Source: Methanobrevibacter millerae
GTDB lineage: Archaea; Methanobacteriota; Methanobacteria; Methanobacteriales; Methanobacteriaceae
DNA length: 64,000 bases
NCBI RefSeq assembly: GCF_001477655.1
Contig: NZ_CP011266.1
Span: 2,340,001-2,404,000 of the forward strand
Direction of reading: 5' to 3'
Below, in pieces: positions 8,796-18,500 of the stretch (position 1 is the stretch's first letter; the number at the start of each line of letters is the position of its first letter). The notes under the pieces are model-generated. The model was not told the origin of the DNA and ran no database searches. It worked only from the letters and a program-made list of their open reading frames with translations. The position numbers were made by a program, and so were the translations under genes.

Positions 8796-11520
8796 ATCTG
8801 TTTGTTGTGTTAGTAGAGGCGGATCCTCCACCAGCAACAGTATTGTTAAAGTTCACTTGCCACAATGATACACCGTTTTCCATATGAACCATTGTGAATA
8901 CATTTTGATTTGCACCACCCAACAAGTATAATTGAGTAAACATGGAATTGGCCAATTTGTTATCAATCAATATTGGAGTGTATACATTACTCTCACCCAT
9001 CAGGAACAATGTGTAGTTTGCATTTTCCACATTTCCGACAGATTCGTTTTTAACCAGATATCCATCCTCAATTACCATGATATTGGAAATATTCAATGGG
9101 TTATATGTAGAACCGTTAATAACAATTTCACTGTTATTGTATGTAGACAATGCTTCAGTGTATGCAGTTGTTGAATTGTTTCCTTGTCCTCTTTCAATAA
9201 CTGCATTTACAAGTAAACCAGACTGGTTAAGTAACGGAAGTTTACCAACGGAGTTAGGTTCAACAGTTACCTGTTTGGTAGGCACATAGTAGTTGTAGTT
9301 TTGAGAACTTTGGTTTGTAAAGTTCCAGTCACCGAAGTAACTCCACCAACCCGCTTTTTGAAGCATATCTGAACTTGCAACAAACATTACAGGACGTGGA
9401 TTTGCAGGGTGAGTGCCGTTTACAACTTGTTGAGCCTGTTCATTAGTCAAATGATAATTATTGACTAATGTATCGGTAGCGTTCTGTGCAGTCATAGGTA
9501 AAATTTCTTTAAGAATTTCAGTTGTTTTACCATAATCTCCGGTGAAATTATATAAATCTTCTTGAGGTTTAGTACCTGAACTATCAAGCATTCTGAAGAT
9601 ACCTGCAGAATATTCTAAATCGCTCGTCGTCATCGCCTGACCCAGCCAGTATGCACGGTCACCTGACTGAGAACCTCCATCGAATGTTACTTGTCTATCA
9701 GCAGCAATCTCAAAGAGGTAACCGAAGTCCCACCAGGATGTAATTACAGTATTGTTTTCTGTATTCTCATTAATCCAAGTCATTGCATTCCACATCGGAT
9801 CGCTAGTACCCGGAACTACTTGATTTGAAGTTACATATGCACCGCAAACCGTAGGTGATACTAAAGCAAGAACAACAAGCACGACAGCTATGTAATTCTT
9901 GATAGGAACACGGGTAGTGTCTGCAGACTTGTTTTGTTTGAGATAAATTGAAGCTAATCCAACAGCTAATAATACAACCAACAATATTAATCCATACATT
10001 AAATTGATTTGAGTTAATGGATAAGCTGCAAGAGCTGCACAAAGAATAACAATAACAGCCAGTAATTTATCATTCTTCAATTTATTCTTAAAGTAATCAG
10101 TTACATAACCTACAAATATACCAGTCATCAATCCAAATGGCAATACAATAGTAGTAATGAACCTTGAACCTCTAGTAACTGCTAAAATAGTAATTACTGT
10201 CCAAACCAAAAACAAACAAGCATATAAAATAGTAATACGTTTGGTTTGAGAAATTTCATCTTGAGTGCTGCCAAATGAAGTTAACTGACCAAGAGATAAT
10301 TTGAATTTTTTACTGTCATCAATTTTTTTAGAAGCGGAAACTCTATTCGCCTTGCTTGGTTTTGCATTAGTAGTTTTTGGTTTAGTGACATTTCTGAGTT
10401 TGAATACTCTGGAAACCAATATATATAATACAATCAAACCGGCGAATAATACAGATATTCCACCAATACCGTTTACTACACCATTGGAATTAGCTAAGAA
10501 TGCTGAACCCATTCCAGCACCAAGCAGGTTTGGCATTTGCATCTCTGCAACAGAAATAAGTACGTTAGGGAAACCACCAACAACTGTACCGGCAGATTGC
10601 AATGAAAGTAATCCAAACAAGGTACCGAAAATTCCTAATACGCCATCAATACCTCTGAAAGCGGCAAGTCCTATAAAACCAATAACCAAAAGCAAAATAA
10701 TTGACAGCACTTCTTTCTGGCGAATAAACCATATCAGCTTATTGGAGTACTGTTCTTGATTATTCTCTCCGACATTAAATATAAAGCATGCAATTAAATA
10801 TACTACAGCAAATATTCCCATTAAACCGACGTAAAAGATATAACCCGTCCATGATATGGAGAACAGTCCTATTGAAATAATAGATAAAATTGCATAAATT
10901 ACTTTCAAAGCCAGATTATCCGTTCGTATACATTCAACAAAGAAGAATATGAAGAATAGCGAGAATATGTAATAAAACATATCTGTATCGAAAAATCCTG
11001 GGAATGTGTGTGCAAAGTAGTTTGGAGCCAATGCAATAATTAATGTGGCGGTGATTGCACCAAAATCATTGGTTAATCTTCTAGCAAAAATAAATGCAGG
11101 AATAACTGCCAAAGATGCTATAATTGCACCAGTCCAAAATGCAACTTCCCTAATGCCATGAGATCCGAAGTACTGATTAGCAATATCATGTAAAAATGAC
11201 GTTATATATACAATACCAAACTCATAATCGATTACATTACCATCAGGCGCATACCTATGCATATCCATCTGTGTACCATTACCATAATCTATATCTCCAA
11301 CATGGCCATTATTTACATAATTTTCCGTCAACCTTAAGTTATAATATGAATCCATTTCACTAAAATAAGGAAGACCGGAGGAATCAACATAATCCCCTTT
11401 TATTTCATTAGGAAGAATATTGAGGTCGGCCGCAGGAGCTCTTAATGCAAAAACAACAGCTAAAAGAATCATTATAATGACAATTGATTTAGCTACTGTT
11501 ATTATTGTTTGTCTATTCAT
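8794..11520 (-). CDS. aglB: Oligosaccharyltransferase AglB (STT3 family)
   Basis: A 908-residue membrane enzyme that moves a lipid-linked glycan to asparagine in N-X-S/T sequons on the outer face of the membrane. Residue 10-28 is the first membrane helix. About a dozen more follow to near residue 560, with an SMD/E-like acidic loop early (YFSEMDSYYNLR) supplying catalytic metal ligands. The soluble domain carries the signature WWDFG (SWWDFGYLFEI), the family's WWDYG. A basic loop of about 40 residues (near 375-415) interrupts the helices on the cytoplasmic side. It probably glycosylates surface proteins such as the adhesin-like proteins seen here. It is monocistronic: a long leader lies upstream and a terminator follows. 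Confidence 0.93.
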   Translation of the reverse strand: MNRQTIITVAKSIVIIMILLAVVFALRAPAADLNILPNEIKGDYVDSSGLPYFSEMDSYYNLRLTENYVNNGHVGDIDYGNGTQMDMHRYAPDGNVIDYEFGIVYITSFLHDIANQYFGSHGIREVAFWTGAIIASLAVIPAFIFARRLTNDFGAITATLIIALAPNYFAHTFPGFFDTDMFYYIFSLFFIFFFVECIRTDNLALKVIYAILSIISIGLFSISWTGYIFYVGLMGIFAVVYLIACFIFNVGENNQEQYSNKLIWFIRQKEVLSIILLLVIGFIGLAAFRGIDGVLGIFGTLFGLLSLQSAGTVVGGFPNVLISVAEMQMPNLLGAGMGSAFLANSNGVVNGIGGISVLFAGLIVLYILVSRVFKLRNVTKPKTTNAKPSKANRVSASKKIDDSKKFKLSLGQLTSFGSTQDEISQTKRITILYACLFLVWTVITILAVTRGSRFITTIVLPFGLMTGIFVGYVTDYFKNKLKNDKLLAVIVILCAALAAYPLTQINLMYGLILLVVLLAVGLASIYLKQNKSADTTRVPIKNYIAVVLVVLALVSPTVCGAYVTSNQVVPGTSDPMWNAMTWINENTENNTVITSWWDFGYLFEIAADRQVTFDGGSQSGDRAYWLGQAMTTSDLEYSAGIFRMLDSSGTKPQEDLYNFTGDYGKTTEILKEILPMTAQNATDTLVNNYHLTNEQAQQVVNGTHPANPRPVMFVASSDMLQKAGWWSYFGDWNFTNQSSQNYNYYVPTKQVTVEPNSVGKLPLLNQSGLLVNAVIERGQGNNSTTAYTEALSTYNNSEIVINGSTYNPLNISNIMVIEDGYLVKNESVGNVENANYTLFLMGESNVYTPILIDNKLANSMFTQLYLLGGANQNVFTMVHMENGVSLWQVNFNNTVAGGGSASTNTTNR

Positions 11521-11875
11521 TAAAATCCTCTATTTCAGTTTTATTTTAAATTAAAAATTAATTATAAGAGTAATTGAACAATATAACAAAAAAGTTATAT
11601 ATTCTTAGGTTATGCACTAAAGTGCAAGATTACTAAGCAATCCCCCTGTTCAAGGGTTAACAATTAATAAACCAAATATTATTTAGTTAATTAACAAATA
11701 ATGCAATTTTAATTCGAAGAATTAAATTATATCGCATATGATAAAAATATTATGATACATAGATATCGAAAATATTTCTATTAATGTATATATATTATTT
11801 TTAACATTATTAAGTATTTGCATATAATTTAAAATAATTGAAAAAAAAGTCAAATTTAAAAAAATAAAAATTAAG
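11521..11875. other. aglB upstream region with small inverted repeats
   Basis: A 355-base gap between topA and aglB without a gene. Three adjacent small stem-loops can be drawn at 11613-11626 (TGCACT/AGTGCA), 11628-11642 (GATT/AATC) and 11644-11656 (CCCT/AGGG). Further upstream is a perfect repeat TTTAATTC-GAA-GAATTAAA at 11708-11726. These could belong to the aglB leader or to a small RNA. The rest is AT-rich and featureless. Confidence 0.45.
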
Positions 11876-14035
11876 TTATTTTTTAAGTTTATATTTCAAC
11901 TCATCCAATGCACATGTAAATCTGCATCTAGGAAAACCTTTGCAACCTACAAAGTCACCATAACGTCCGGAACGTTTAATCAAATCTCTTCCACACTCAG
12001 GACATTTGCCAAGAACTTCAATTTGCTCAGGTTCAAGGTGTTCCTTACCGCAATTGGAATCCAGACAAGCATGCTTAGGCGGTTTGCTTCCAAATGAAAT
12101 TATAGGCAATCCGCATTTATCACATGTTTTCTTCAAGAACCGTGCACCCTTAGGGATTGAGTAGGTATTATTACAGTCAGGATAATTGGAACAACCAACA
12201 AAATAGCTTTTGTTTTTAGGAGAGTACCTTTTAATAAGATTTCCACCACATTTACACTTACCTACAATATTACTTTCCTGATAAGCATCATAAAGTTTGG
12301 ATCCTATTTCATCAGTATTCTTATCGATATCAACTAGAATCTCTTTAACATCCTTTTCTCCCTCATTAATAACACTATCTTTTGTTGTTTTTTCCTTATT
12401 AATACCTTCAAGCTTATCTTCCAAGTCTCTAGTCAATTCTTCACTAGTCAAATTGTTACAATAGCTGCTTAATGTATCAATAAGATTCTTACCCAACTGA
12501 TTAACAGATATCTTATTGCCGTCTATATATTTACGGTCATAGAGCTTGTCAATGATATCGGCACGAGTAGCCTTTGTACCAAGTTCCCTTTTTTCCAATT
12601 CCTTAATTAAAGAAGCCTGATTATAACGGGCAGGAGGTTTAGTCTCTTTTTCATCAGAAATAAGTTCCTTAACACTCATTGAATCTCCCTCCTTAACCTC
12701 AGGGAATTTTTCATCATCGATTTTTCTGAACGGATAATGTTCCATCCATCCCTTATGGGTAACTCTTCTGCGTCTGAAGCGGAACTTTTCGCCCTCAATG
12801 TCTAAGGTAGTGCTCATTGATTCGAATTTTGCGGCTTCGAAAAATACAGAAATAAAGCGATAAACAATCAAATCATATATTTTTTGCTCATCTTTAGACA
12901 ATCCTGACGGAAGAATTCCTGTAGGATGTATAGCAGGGTGTGCTTCATCATCCTTTTTACCGTTGTTAGGTTTTAATTTAGCAGGCAATTGAGAAATGTG
13001 TTTTCTATAATCATTATTTTGAGCCAATTGTTTGAAAATAGATGGGAAATCAAGGCTTTCAGGTAATTTTTGGGATGAAGTACGTGGATAAGATGTATAA
13101 CCTGAACTGTAAAGGTTTTGGGCAATGACCTGAGTTCTTTTAGGAGTAAATCCAAATACATTATATGCTTCAGACTGCAATCCTCCCAAATTGAATGGAA
13201 CCGGAGGTCTTGTAGTTGAATTGGAAAAATCAATATTATCTACAGTAGCATCCTTTCCCTGACATTTATTGAATATTTCCTCAGCCCTTTCACGGTCAAA
13301 AATGTTTCCATCAACATGCTTGATTTCAATATCTTCAAAATCTAGAATGGCTCTGATAACCCAGTAAGGTTCAGGGACAAATTCTTCAATTTCTTTTTCA
13401 CGATCTACCAAAATAGATAATGTGGGAGTTTGAACACGACCTACAGATAATTTTAAAAATCGTTTTTTAGATTTGCGAACCGCATTTGATAGAGCAATGG
13501 AAATATTCATTCCAAAATAATAATCCAGAATATGGCGAGCAATACCGTTGTCCACCTGATGCATATCTATATTGATTTTATTTTCATAAGCATCAATTAT
13601 GTCTTTTTTAGTTAAAGTTGAAAATTTCATACGAGAAGCTTTAGATAATGAATCTTCACCACAAGCATATTTTAAAGCATTATATCCAATCAAAGTACCT
13701 TCAACATCGTAATCGCATGCATGGACATAAGAATCAGCACCTTTACCAAACTTTTGAATAGCCCTTACATAATCACGAGTGTATCCACTAGTTTTCTTAT
13801 TGACCTCATATGCAGGTGCCCAGTGCAAGTTGAATGAGATGCTACTTTTAGAAGTATTTGGGATTAATGAGTATAAATGACCAACACCTGATAAAACAGT
13901 TATATCTTTTGAATCTCTGTTCAATGTCCAATATTTAATTTTTTTATTGTATAAATTTTTTTTAGCCTTAGAAGACAATGCTTTTGCTATTTTTTCAGCA
14001 GAACTAGGCTTCTCACAAATAATTACTTCATGCAT
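11876..14035 (-). CDS. topA: DNA topoisomerase I (type IA)
   Basis: A 719-residue enzyme that relaxes negative supercoils by single-strand passage. The N-terminal Toprim domain begins HEVIICEKPSSA and has the DYDVEG metal motif. The active-site tyrosine is about residue 316 in SGYTSYPRTSSQ. The C-terminus has three zinc-ribbon units with paired cysteines (CKCGG with CSNYPDC, CDKCG with CLDSNC, CPECG with CKGFPRC). The frame stays open to a TTG at 14065, but ATG at 14035 starts right at the Toprim strand and is preceded by GGGGT. The 3' end is followed by AT-rich DNA with poly-T on the leftward strand. Confidence 0.94.
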   Translation of the reverse strand: MHEVIICEKPSSAEKIAKALSSKAKKNLYNKKIKYWTLNRDSKDITVLSGVGHLYSLIPNTSKSSISFNLHWAPAYEVNKKTSGYTRDYVRAIQKFGKGADSYVHACDYDVEGTLIGYNALKYACGEDSLSKASRMKFSTLTKKDIIDAYENKINIDMHQVDNGIARHILDYYFGMNISIALSNAVRKSKKRFLKLSVGRVQTPTLSILVDREKEIEEFVPEPYWVIRAILDFEDIEIKHVDGNIFDRERAEEIFNKCQGKDATVDNIDFSNSTTRPPVPFNLGGLQSEAYNVFGFTPKRTQVIAQNLYSSGYTSYPRTSSQKLPESLDFPSIFKQLAQNNDYRKHISQLPAKLKPNNGKKDDEAHPAIHPTGILPSGLSKDEQKIYDLIVYRFISVFFEAAKFESMSTTLDIEGEKFRFRRRRVTHKGWMEHYPFRKIDDEKFPEVKEGDSMSVKELISDEKETKPPARYNQASLIKELEKRELGTKATRADIIDKLYDRKYIDGNKISVNQLGKNLIDTLSSYCNNLTSEELTRDLEDKLEGINKEKTTKDSVINEGEKDVKEILVDIDKNTDEIGSKLYDAYQESNIVGKCKCGGNLIKRYSPKNKSYFVGCSNYPDCNNTYSIPKGARFLKKTCDKCGLPIISFGSKPPKHACLDSNCGKEHLEPEQIEVLGKCPECGRDLIKRSGRYGDFVGCKGFPRCRFTCALDELKYKLKK

Positions 14036-14200
14036 TCTAACAATTACCCCATATAATTTTCTCAATATATAGATAAAATATAGAATAAATTATCATATAT
14101 AAAAATTTCTATGAAAAAGATGCTGTAAAAAAATGTGTATAATTCATCACAAACTATAAAAAATAAATTTAAATAAATATTAAAAAAAGCGTTTACATTA

Positions 14201-14347
14201 CTATAAATCTTCACGATAAAAAGAATAAAACTCAGCACAGTAATCACAGATAGGATATTTACCATTACGATAATATGCCAATTCAGAGTTATTCATGTCA
14301 AATTTCTTACCGCATAAAAAACAAGTTTCAATTTTTTCTTCAGACAT
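14201..14347 (-). CDS. Small double-CxxC zinc protein
   Basis: A 48-residue protein too short for most gene finders: MSEEKIETCFLCGKKF, then KYPICDYCAEFYSFY. Two CxxC pairs (CFLC and CDYC) 25 residues apart would bind one zinc ion as a rubredoxin-like knuckle fold. ATG at 14347 follows AGAGGTTAAAC, a good ribosome site. It lies between the SerB-fusion gene, whose terminator precedes it, and topA. The function is unknown; similar mini zinc proteins in archaea are suspected regulators or RNA-binding factors. Confidence 0.75.
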   Translation of the reverse strand: MSEEKIETCFLCGKKFDMNNSELAYYRNGKYPICDYCAEFYSFYREDL

Positions 14348-14373
14348 GTTTAACCTCTTAAAAAAAGTAAAAA

Positions 14374-14402
14374 AATATAAATTAAAATATTTAATTTATA
14401 TT
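14374..14402 (-). terminator. Terminator of serB-fusion gene
   Basis: Perfect 12-bp AT-rich arms (AATATAAATTAA and its complement) with a 5-nt loop overlap the stop at 14391. T-rich sequence follows on the leftward strand. Confidence 0.6.
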
Positions 14403-15995
14403 ATATTTTTGTAAAAGCAAGAGCTCTTCAGTAGATAATTTTCCACCTTGTTTGAATTTTTCAAAGATTTCTTCAGCTCTTTCTTTTTCTTCACGGTTTT
14501 TATTAGCACCAGAAGAAGGTTTTTTATCAGATCTTCTTTTTCTAGGTTTACCAGAACCTAATTTCTTGTTAATAACATGAATATCACTTAATACAGCTTT
14601 AAATTCTTCATGTTTTGCTGAAGCATTATTACGTGCTTCGATGAATTTTTTATGTGCATCGTCAGCAGCGGTTCTGATATCATCAGTTTTTCTGAAGTAA
14701 GTTAACATTTCTTCGTGAGCAGCTTGTGCTTTTTCGGAAAGTGAAATAACTTTTTCATGCTCTTCTTCGGATAATTTTCTTAATTCCTGAGCTTCTTCCT
14801 TAACTGATTCATCTTCTTGGATATCCATTAACTGTTTTCTTAAATCATTTGCATTTTTAACAAGTTGATTTTCTTTTTTGATATCTAAAACGCGAGTTTC
14901 AATAATTTTATCAATCTTTTTAATTTCATTTTCGATTTTTACTTTGTCACGTTTACCGGAAGACCATTCGAGATTTTTAATTTGATTATTAGCATCGTTA
15001 CGAGCTTTTTTAGCTTCTTCAACAGCTTTATTAATCTCATTACGTTCGTTTCTGAATTCAATAGCTTTGTTTAAGTTCTCTTTTAATGATGCGTTTAATT
15101 CATCACGGATTTTACGTTGTTCTTTAGCTATTTTGTTGAATTCTTCCCTTTCTTCAGCAATTTTAGCGATTTCAGCTTCTTTTTCGTCTTTTTGTTTTCT
15201 TACACCTTCCATAGTGTCAGCGAGAACAAATTCAGATTTTGGAAGATCATTTTTAGGTTTTTCAGCTTCAGTTTTTTCTTCTTCTTTAGTTTCTTCAACT
15301 TCAGCTTCTTCTACTTCTTCAACTTCATCGTTTTCAACAGCGTCGTTTTCAGTATCATCAGTGGTTATTTGATTAAGAATTTCATCTAAGACTTTAGTTA
15401 AGTCTTTTTCATCTACAACAACATCAGCTATTTCTTTTACAGAATCTTTAGCATTGAATGCAATTCCGCAACCAGCTGATTCAATCATGGAAATGTCGTT
15501 AGCGCCATCTCCAACTGCAACTACATCCTCTAAAGAAATACCTGCATTTTCGACATGATCATTTAATACATCTAATTTAGTACCAGATACTAAAGGACCA
15601 GTCACTTCACCAGTTAATTTACCATCTTCGACTGTGAAACTATTGGTATAGACTGCATCAATACCAAGTTTTTCTTTAATTTTATCAGCCACTACATCAA
15701 AACTACCACTAATGATAGCTACATCAATATCTTCGTCTTTTAAACGTGCGATAGTTTCACTAGCACCATCCATCAATGGAAGTTCGTCTGCGACTTTCTC
15801 AATATCTTCGATAGAGGTTCCTTCAAGAAGTTGGACTCTGTCTTTAATAGAAGTTTCAAAGTCTATTTCACCTTGCATAGCTTTTTCAGTAATTTCAGCT
15901 ATTTTATCTTCAACATTTGCTAATTTTCCTATCTCATCTATTGCTTCACCATCAATAATAACATTATCTAAGTCAAATACTACAAGTTTAATCAA
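14391..15995 (-). CDS. serB: Phosphoserine phosphatase SerB fused to archaeal coiled-coil protein
   Basis: A 534-residue fusion. Residues 1 to about 205 are a HAD phosphatase of the SerB type: FDLDNVIIDGE (motif I), SGSFDV (motif II), a conserved lysine in GTKLD and VGDGANDISMI (motif IV). It would make serine from phosphoserine. Motif I has Val where DxDxT has Thr. An acidic linker rich in E and V (about 215-255) leads to a long coiled coil (about 270-480) like the archaeal COG1340 protein, then a basic segment (RKRRSDKKP) and the tail LSTEELLLLQKYNIN. Start TTG at 15995 follows GGTGGTATTA; the frame extends 4 codons further. The coiled-coil part is often a separate neighbour gene in archaea. 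Confidence 0.85.
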   Translation of the reverse strand: MIKLVVFDLDNVIIDGEAIDEIGKLANVEDKIAEITEKAMQGEIDFETSIKDRVQLLEGTSIEDIEKVADELPLMDGASETIARLKDEDIDVAIISGSFDVVADKIKEKLGIDAVYTNSFTVEDGKLTGEVTGPLVSGTKLDVLNDHVENAGISLEDVVAVGDGANDISMIESAGCGIAFNAKDSVKEIADVVVDEKDLTKVLDEILNQITTDDTENDAVENDEVEEVEEAEVEETKEEEKTEAEKPKNDLPKSEFVLADTMEGVRKQKDEKEAEIAKIAEEREEFNKIAKEQRKIRDELNASLKENLNKAIEFRNERNEINKAVEEAKKARNDANNQIKNLEWSSGKRDKVKIENEIKKIDKIIETRVLDIKKENQLVKNANDLRKQLMDIQEDESVKEEAQELRKLSEEEHEKVISLSEKAQAAHEEMLTYFRKTDDIRTAADDAHKKFIEARNNASAKHEEFKAVLSDIHVINKKLGSGKPRKRRSDKKPSSGANKNREEKERAEEIFEKFKQGGKLSTEELLLLQKYNIN

Positions 15996-16007
15996 TAATA
16001 CCACCAA

Positions 16008-16553
16008 TTATATTAAATCTAGCTCACTTAATCTATCGTAAGCTCTTTCGACGCCTAATTTAGCGTCGCTTTTTGTTTTTGCTCCAGTACAAACAACTTT
16101 ACCGGAACCAAACAATAATAGCACAACTTTAGGATCAGATAATCTGTATACTAAACCAGGAAATTGTTCAGGTTCATATTCGGTATCCTCAAGTTCTAAA
16201 GCTACTGCTTCTAAATTTAATGTGGATTGCAAATTTGCAGATGCCACAATATTTTGAATTTTAATTTCAAATTCGTGAGGAATTTCTGTATCTACTTCCC
16301 TCATCAAATCTACAGTTTTCTTGATTGCCAATTTGGAATCATCTATAGATTTTGCTCCAGTACAAACAAGCTTACCAGAGCTGAAGATTAACGCTGCGGT
16401 TTTAGGATCTTTAAGTTTGAAAACTAATCCCGGAAACTGTTCACGATTAAAATTAACCCCTTCTAAAGCTTGGGACACATCAGTCAGGACAATGTCCTTG
16501 CCAATGCTTGCGGAAGCTACAATGTTTTCTATTTTAATGTCAACATCGGTCAA
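16008..16553 (-). CDS. tbp: TATA-box-binding protein
   Basis: A 181-residue TBP with the two imperfect direct repeats of the saddle: the first has IENIVASASIG and FPGLVFKLKDPKTAALIFSSGK, the second IQNIVASANLQ and FPGLVYRLSDPKVVLLLFGSGK. It recruits TFB and RNA polymerase at promoters. The start is TTG, 6 nt after GGAGGT; no ATG is available in frame. The acidic C-terminal tail common in some archaeal TBPs is short (SELDLI). It stands divergent from the CYTH gene. Confidence 0.95.
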   Translation of the reverse strand: MTDVDIKIENIVASASIGKDIVLTDVSQALEGVNFNREQFPGLVFKLKDPKTAALIFSSGKLVCTGAKSIDDSKLAIKKTVDLMREVDTEIPHEFEIKIQNIVASANLQSTLNLEAVALELEDTEYEPEQFPGLVYRLSDPKVVLLLFGSGKVVCTGAKTKSDAKLGVERAYDRLSELDLI

Positions 16554-16733
16554 ATTAAAACCTCCAATTAAGTTTTTAAAAGTAGTAAGTAAAAATTAAG
16601 AAAACAAAAATTTAAATTTTTACTAATAAAATATTTCATTTAAATAGTATATAAAGTTATGTTTATTTAAATAAAAATATCAAAAATATTAAAATTAAAA
16701 AATTTTAAATATTAAATTAATGGGGAAATTGAA

Positions 16734-17276
16734 ATGATAGAAGTTGAAGTTAAAGCAAAAATTAAAAATTTTAAAGATATGGAAAAAAAGTTGGAAAATC
16801 TTGGAGCTACAAAAACTAAAAAAGAATTTCAAGAAGATATCTATTTTAACAGTCCAATAGTGGATTTTGCAAATACCGATGAAGCCTTAAGAATAAGAAC
16901 AACTAAAGAAAATAACGATGAAAATATATTCATAACATATAAAGGACCAAAAATAGATTCCAAAAGCAAAACACGTGAAGAAATTGAAATTGGAATAGAA
17001 GATAGTGAAAAGTGCAGCAAGATTTTTCAACATTTGGGATTTACAAAGGTAAGGGCAGTCAAAAAAGACAGACAATACTATTCATACAAAAACTTTGAGA
17101 TAAGTTTAGATGACATTGAAGGTTTGGACCCGTATATGGAAATAGAAATTGCTCTTGAAGATGGAAATAACCATACAGAAGCTCAAAATAAAATTTTTGA
17201 TTTATTTTCAAAATTGGGAGTTAATGATGGATTTGAAAGAACATCCTATCTGGAACTTTTAGAAAAATTATATTAA
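16734..17276 (+). CDS. cyaB: CYTH-domain protein (CyaB/thiamine triphosphatase-like)
   Basis: A 180-residue single CYTH domain. The N-terminal IEVEVKAK is the ExExK signature, and alternating charged beta strands (EALRIRTTK, FITYKGPK, KTREEIEIG, YMEIEIAL) form the triphosphate tunnel. The family ranges from class IV adenylate cyclase to triphosphatases, and the substrate cannot be read from sequence. It stands divergent from tbp and is followed by aksA after a 51-nt gap, which contains its own AT-rich promoter-like DNA. Confidence 0.85.
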   Translation: MIEVEVKAKIKNFKDMEKKLENLGATKTKKEFQEDIYFNSPIVDFANTDEALRIRTTKENNDENIFITYKGPKIDSKSKTREEIEIGIEDSEKCSKIFQHLGFTKVRAVKKDRQYYSYKNFEISLDDIEGLDPYMEIEIALEDGNNHTEAQNKIFDLFSKLGVNDGFERTSYLELLEKLY

Positions 17277-17327
17277 TATCAAAAGAAAATACTATAATAA
17301 TTATAATTATATAAAGAAGTGAGATAA

Positions 17328-18497
17328 TTGCAATATTTTATAAGTCATTACAATAAAGAATGTGAAATAACTTTCCCAGAAGATTTTATAATTTATGATA
17401 CTACTCTAAGAGATGGAGAACAGACCCCCGGTGTTTGTTTCAGTTTTGAAGAAAAATTAGAAATTGCCCGTAAACTTGACCAATTTAAAATCAACCAAAT
17501 TGAAGCAGGTTTTCCAATAGTTTCTGAAAGAGAAAGAGAAAGCGTAACTGCAATAGCAAAAGAAGGTTTGGATGCAGATATTCTAGCATTGACCAGAACA
17601 AAGCCAGAAGACATAGATGCTGCTCTAGACTGTGATGTAGATGGTATCATTACTTTTGTTGGAACTTCAGACATACATCTAGACCACAAAATGCACATTA
17701 CACGCCAAGATGCAATCAATTTATGTGAAACTGCAGTTGATTATGCAAAAGACCACGGTTTATATGTTGCATTTTCAGCAGAAGACGCAACAAGAACAGA
17801 TATTGAATTCTTGAAAAGAATCTATTCAAAAGCCCAGGAATGCGGTGCAGACAGAGTTCATATTGCTGATACCACAGGTGCTATCACCCCACAGGGAATT
17901 GATTACTTGGTCAGAGAACTTGTAAAAGATTTAAACATTAATATTGCTCTTCACTGCCACAATGATTTTGGTTTAGCGGTCATTAACTCAATTACCGGAG
18001 TGTTGGCTGGAGCAAAAGGTATCTCAACCACAGTCAATGGAATTGGTGAAAGAGCAGGAAATGCTTCACTTGAAGAGTTAATTATGGCTTTAAAAATATT
18101 ATATGGAAAAGATTTGGGATTCAAAACCAAATACATTACCGAATTATCAAATATCGTATCTCAGGCAAGCGGATTACCAATTCCATACAACAAACCAGTT
18201 GTGGGAAACAATGTATTCAGACATGAATCCGGAATTCATGTTGATGCAGTAATTGAAGAGCCTTTATGCTATGAACCATATGTACCTGAATTGGTTGGCC
18301 AGAAAAGACAACTTGTTTTAGGAAAGCATTCAGGATGCAGAGCTGTTAGGGCTAAATTAAATGAATGTGAACTTGATGTTAGTGATGAACAACTTATTGA
18401 AATTGTAAGACAAGTTAAAAAATCCAGAGAAGAAGGAAAATACATCAACGATCAGGTGTTCAAGGACATAGTTAAAAAAACCAGCAAAAAAGAATAG
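17328..18497 (+). CDS. aksA: Homocitrate synthase AksA (coenzyme B pathway)
   Basis: A 389-residue DRE-TIM metallolyase. YDTTLRDGEQTPGV is the catalytic DRE motif, LHCHNDFG carries metal-binding histidines, and NGIGERAGNASLEE is the second family signature. It condenses acetyl-CoA with 2-oxoglutarate and longer 2-oxo acids, the first reaction in making the 7-mercaptoheptanoyl part of coenzyme B. The homoaconitase-like gene follows 3 nt downstream, which favours AksA over isopropylmalate or citramalate synthase, although LeuA-type specificity cannot be excluded. The start is a TTG after AAGTGAGATAA. The length is that of the short form without a regulatory domain. Confidence 0.85.
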   Translation: MQYFISHYNKECEITFPEDFIIYDTTLRDGEQTPGVCFSFEEKLEIARKLDQFKINQIEAGFPIVSERERESVTAIAKEGLDADILALTRTKPEDIDAALDCDVDGIITFVGTSDIHLDHKMHITRQDAINLCETAVDYAKDHGLYVAFSAEDATRTDIEFLKRIYSKAQECGADRVHIADTTGAITPQGIDYLVRELVKDLNINIALHCHNDFGLAVINSITGVLAGAKGISTTVNGIGERAGNASLEELIMALKILYGKDLGFKTKYITELSNIVSQASGLPIPYNKPVVGNNVFRHESGIHVDAVIEEPLCYEPYVPELVGQKRQLVLGKHSGCRAVRAKLNECELDVSDEQLIEIVRQVKKSREEGKYINDQVFKDIVKKTSKKE

Positions 18498-18500
18498 GTC

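Noticed and set aside
14062-14265. 67-codon leftward ORF
   Set aside because: It overlaps the small double-CxxC gene in another frame, is AT-driven (Ile/Phe/Tyr-rich) and lacks a ribosome site.
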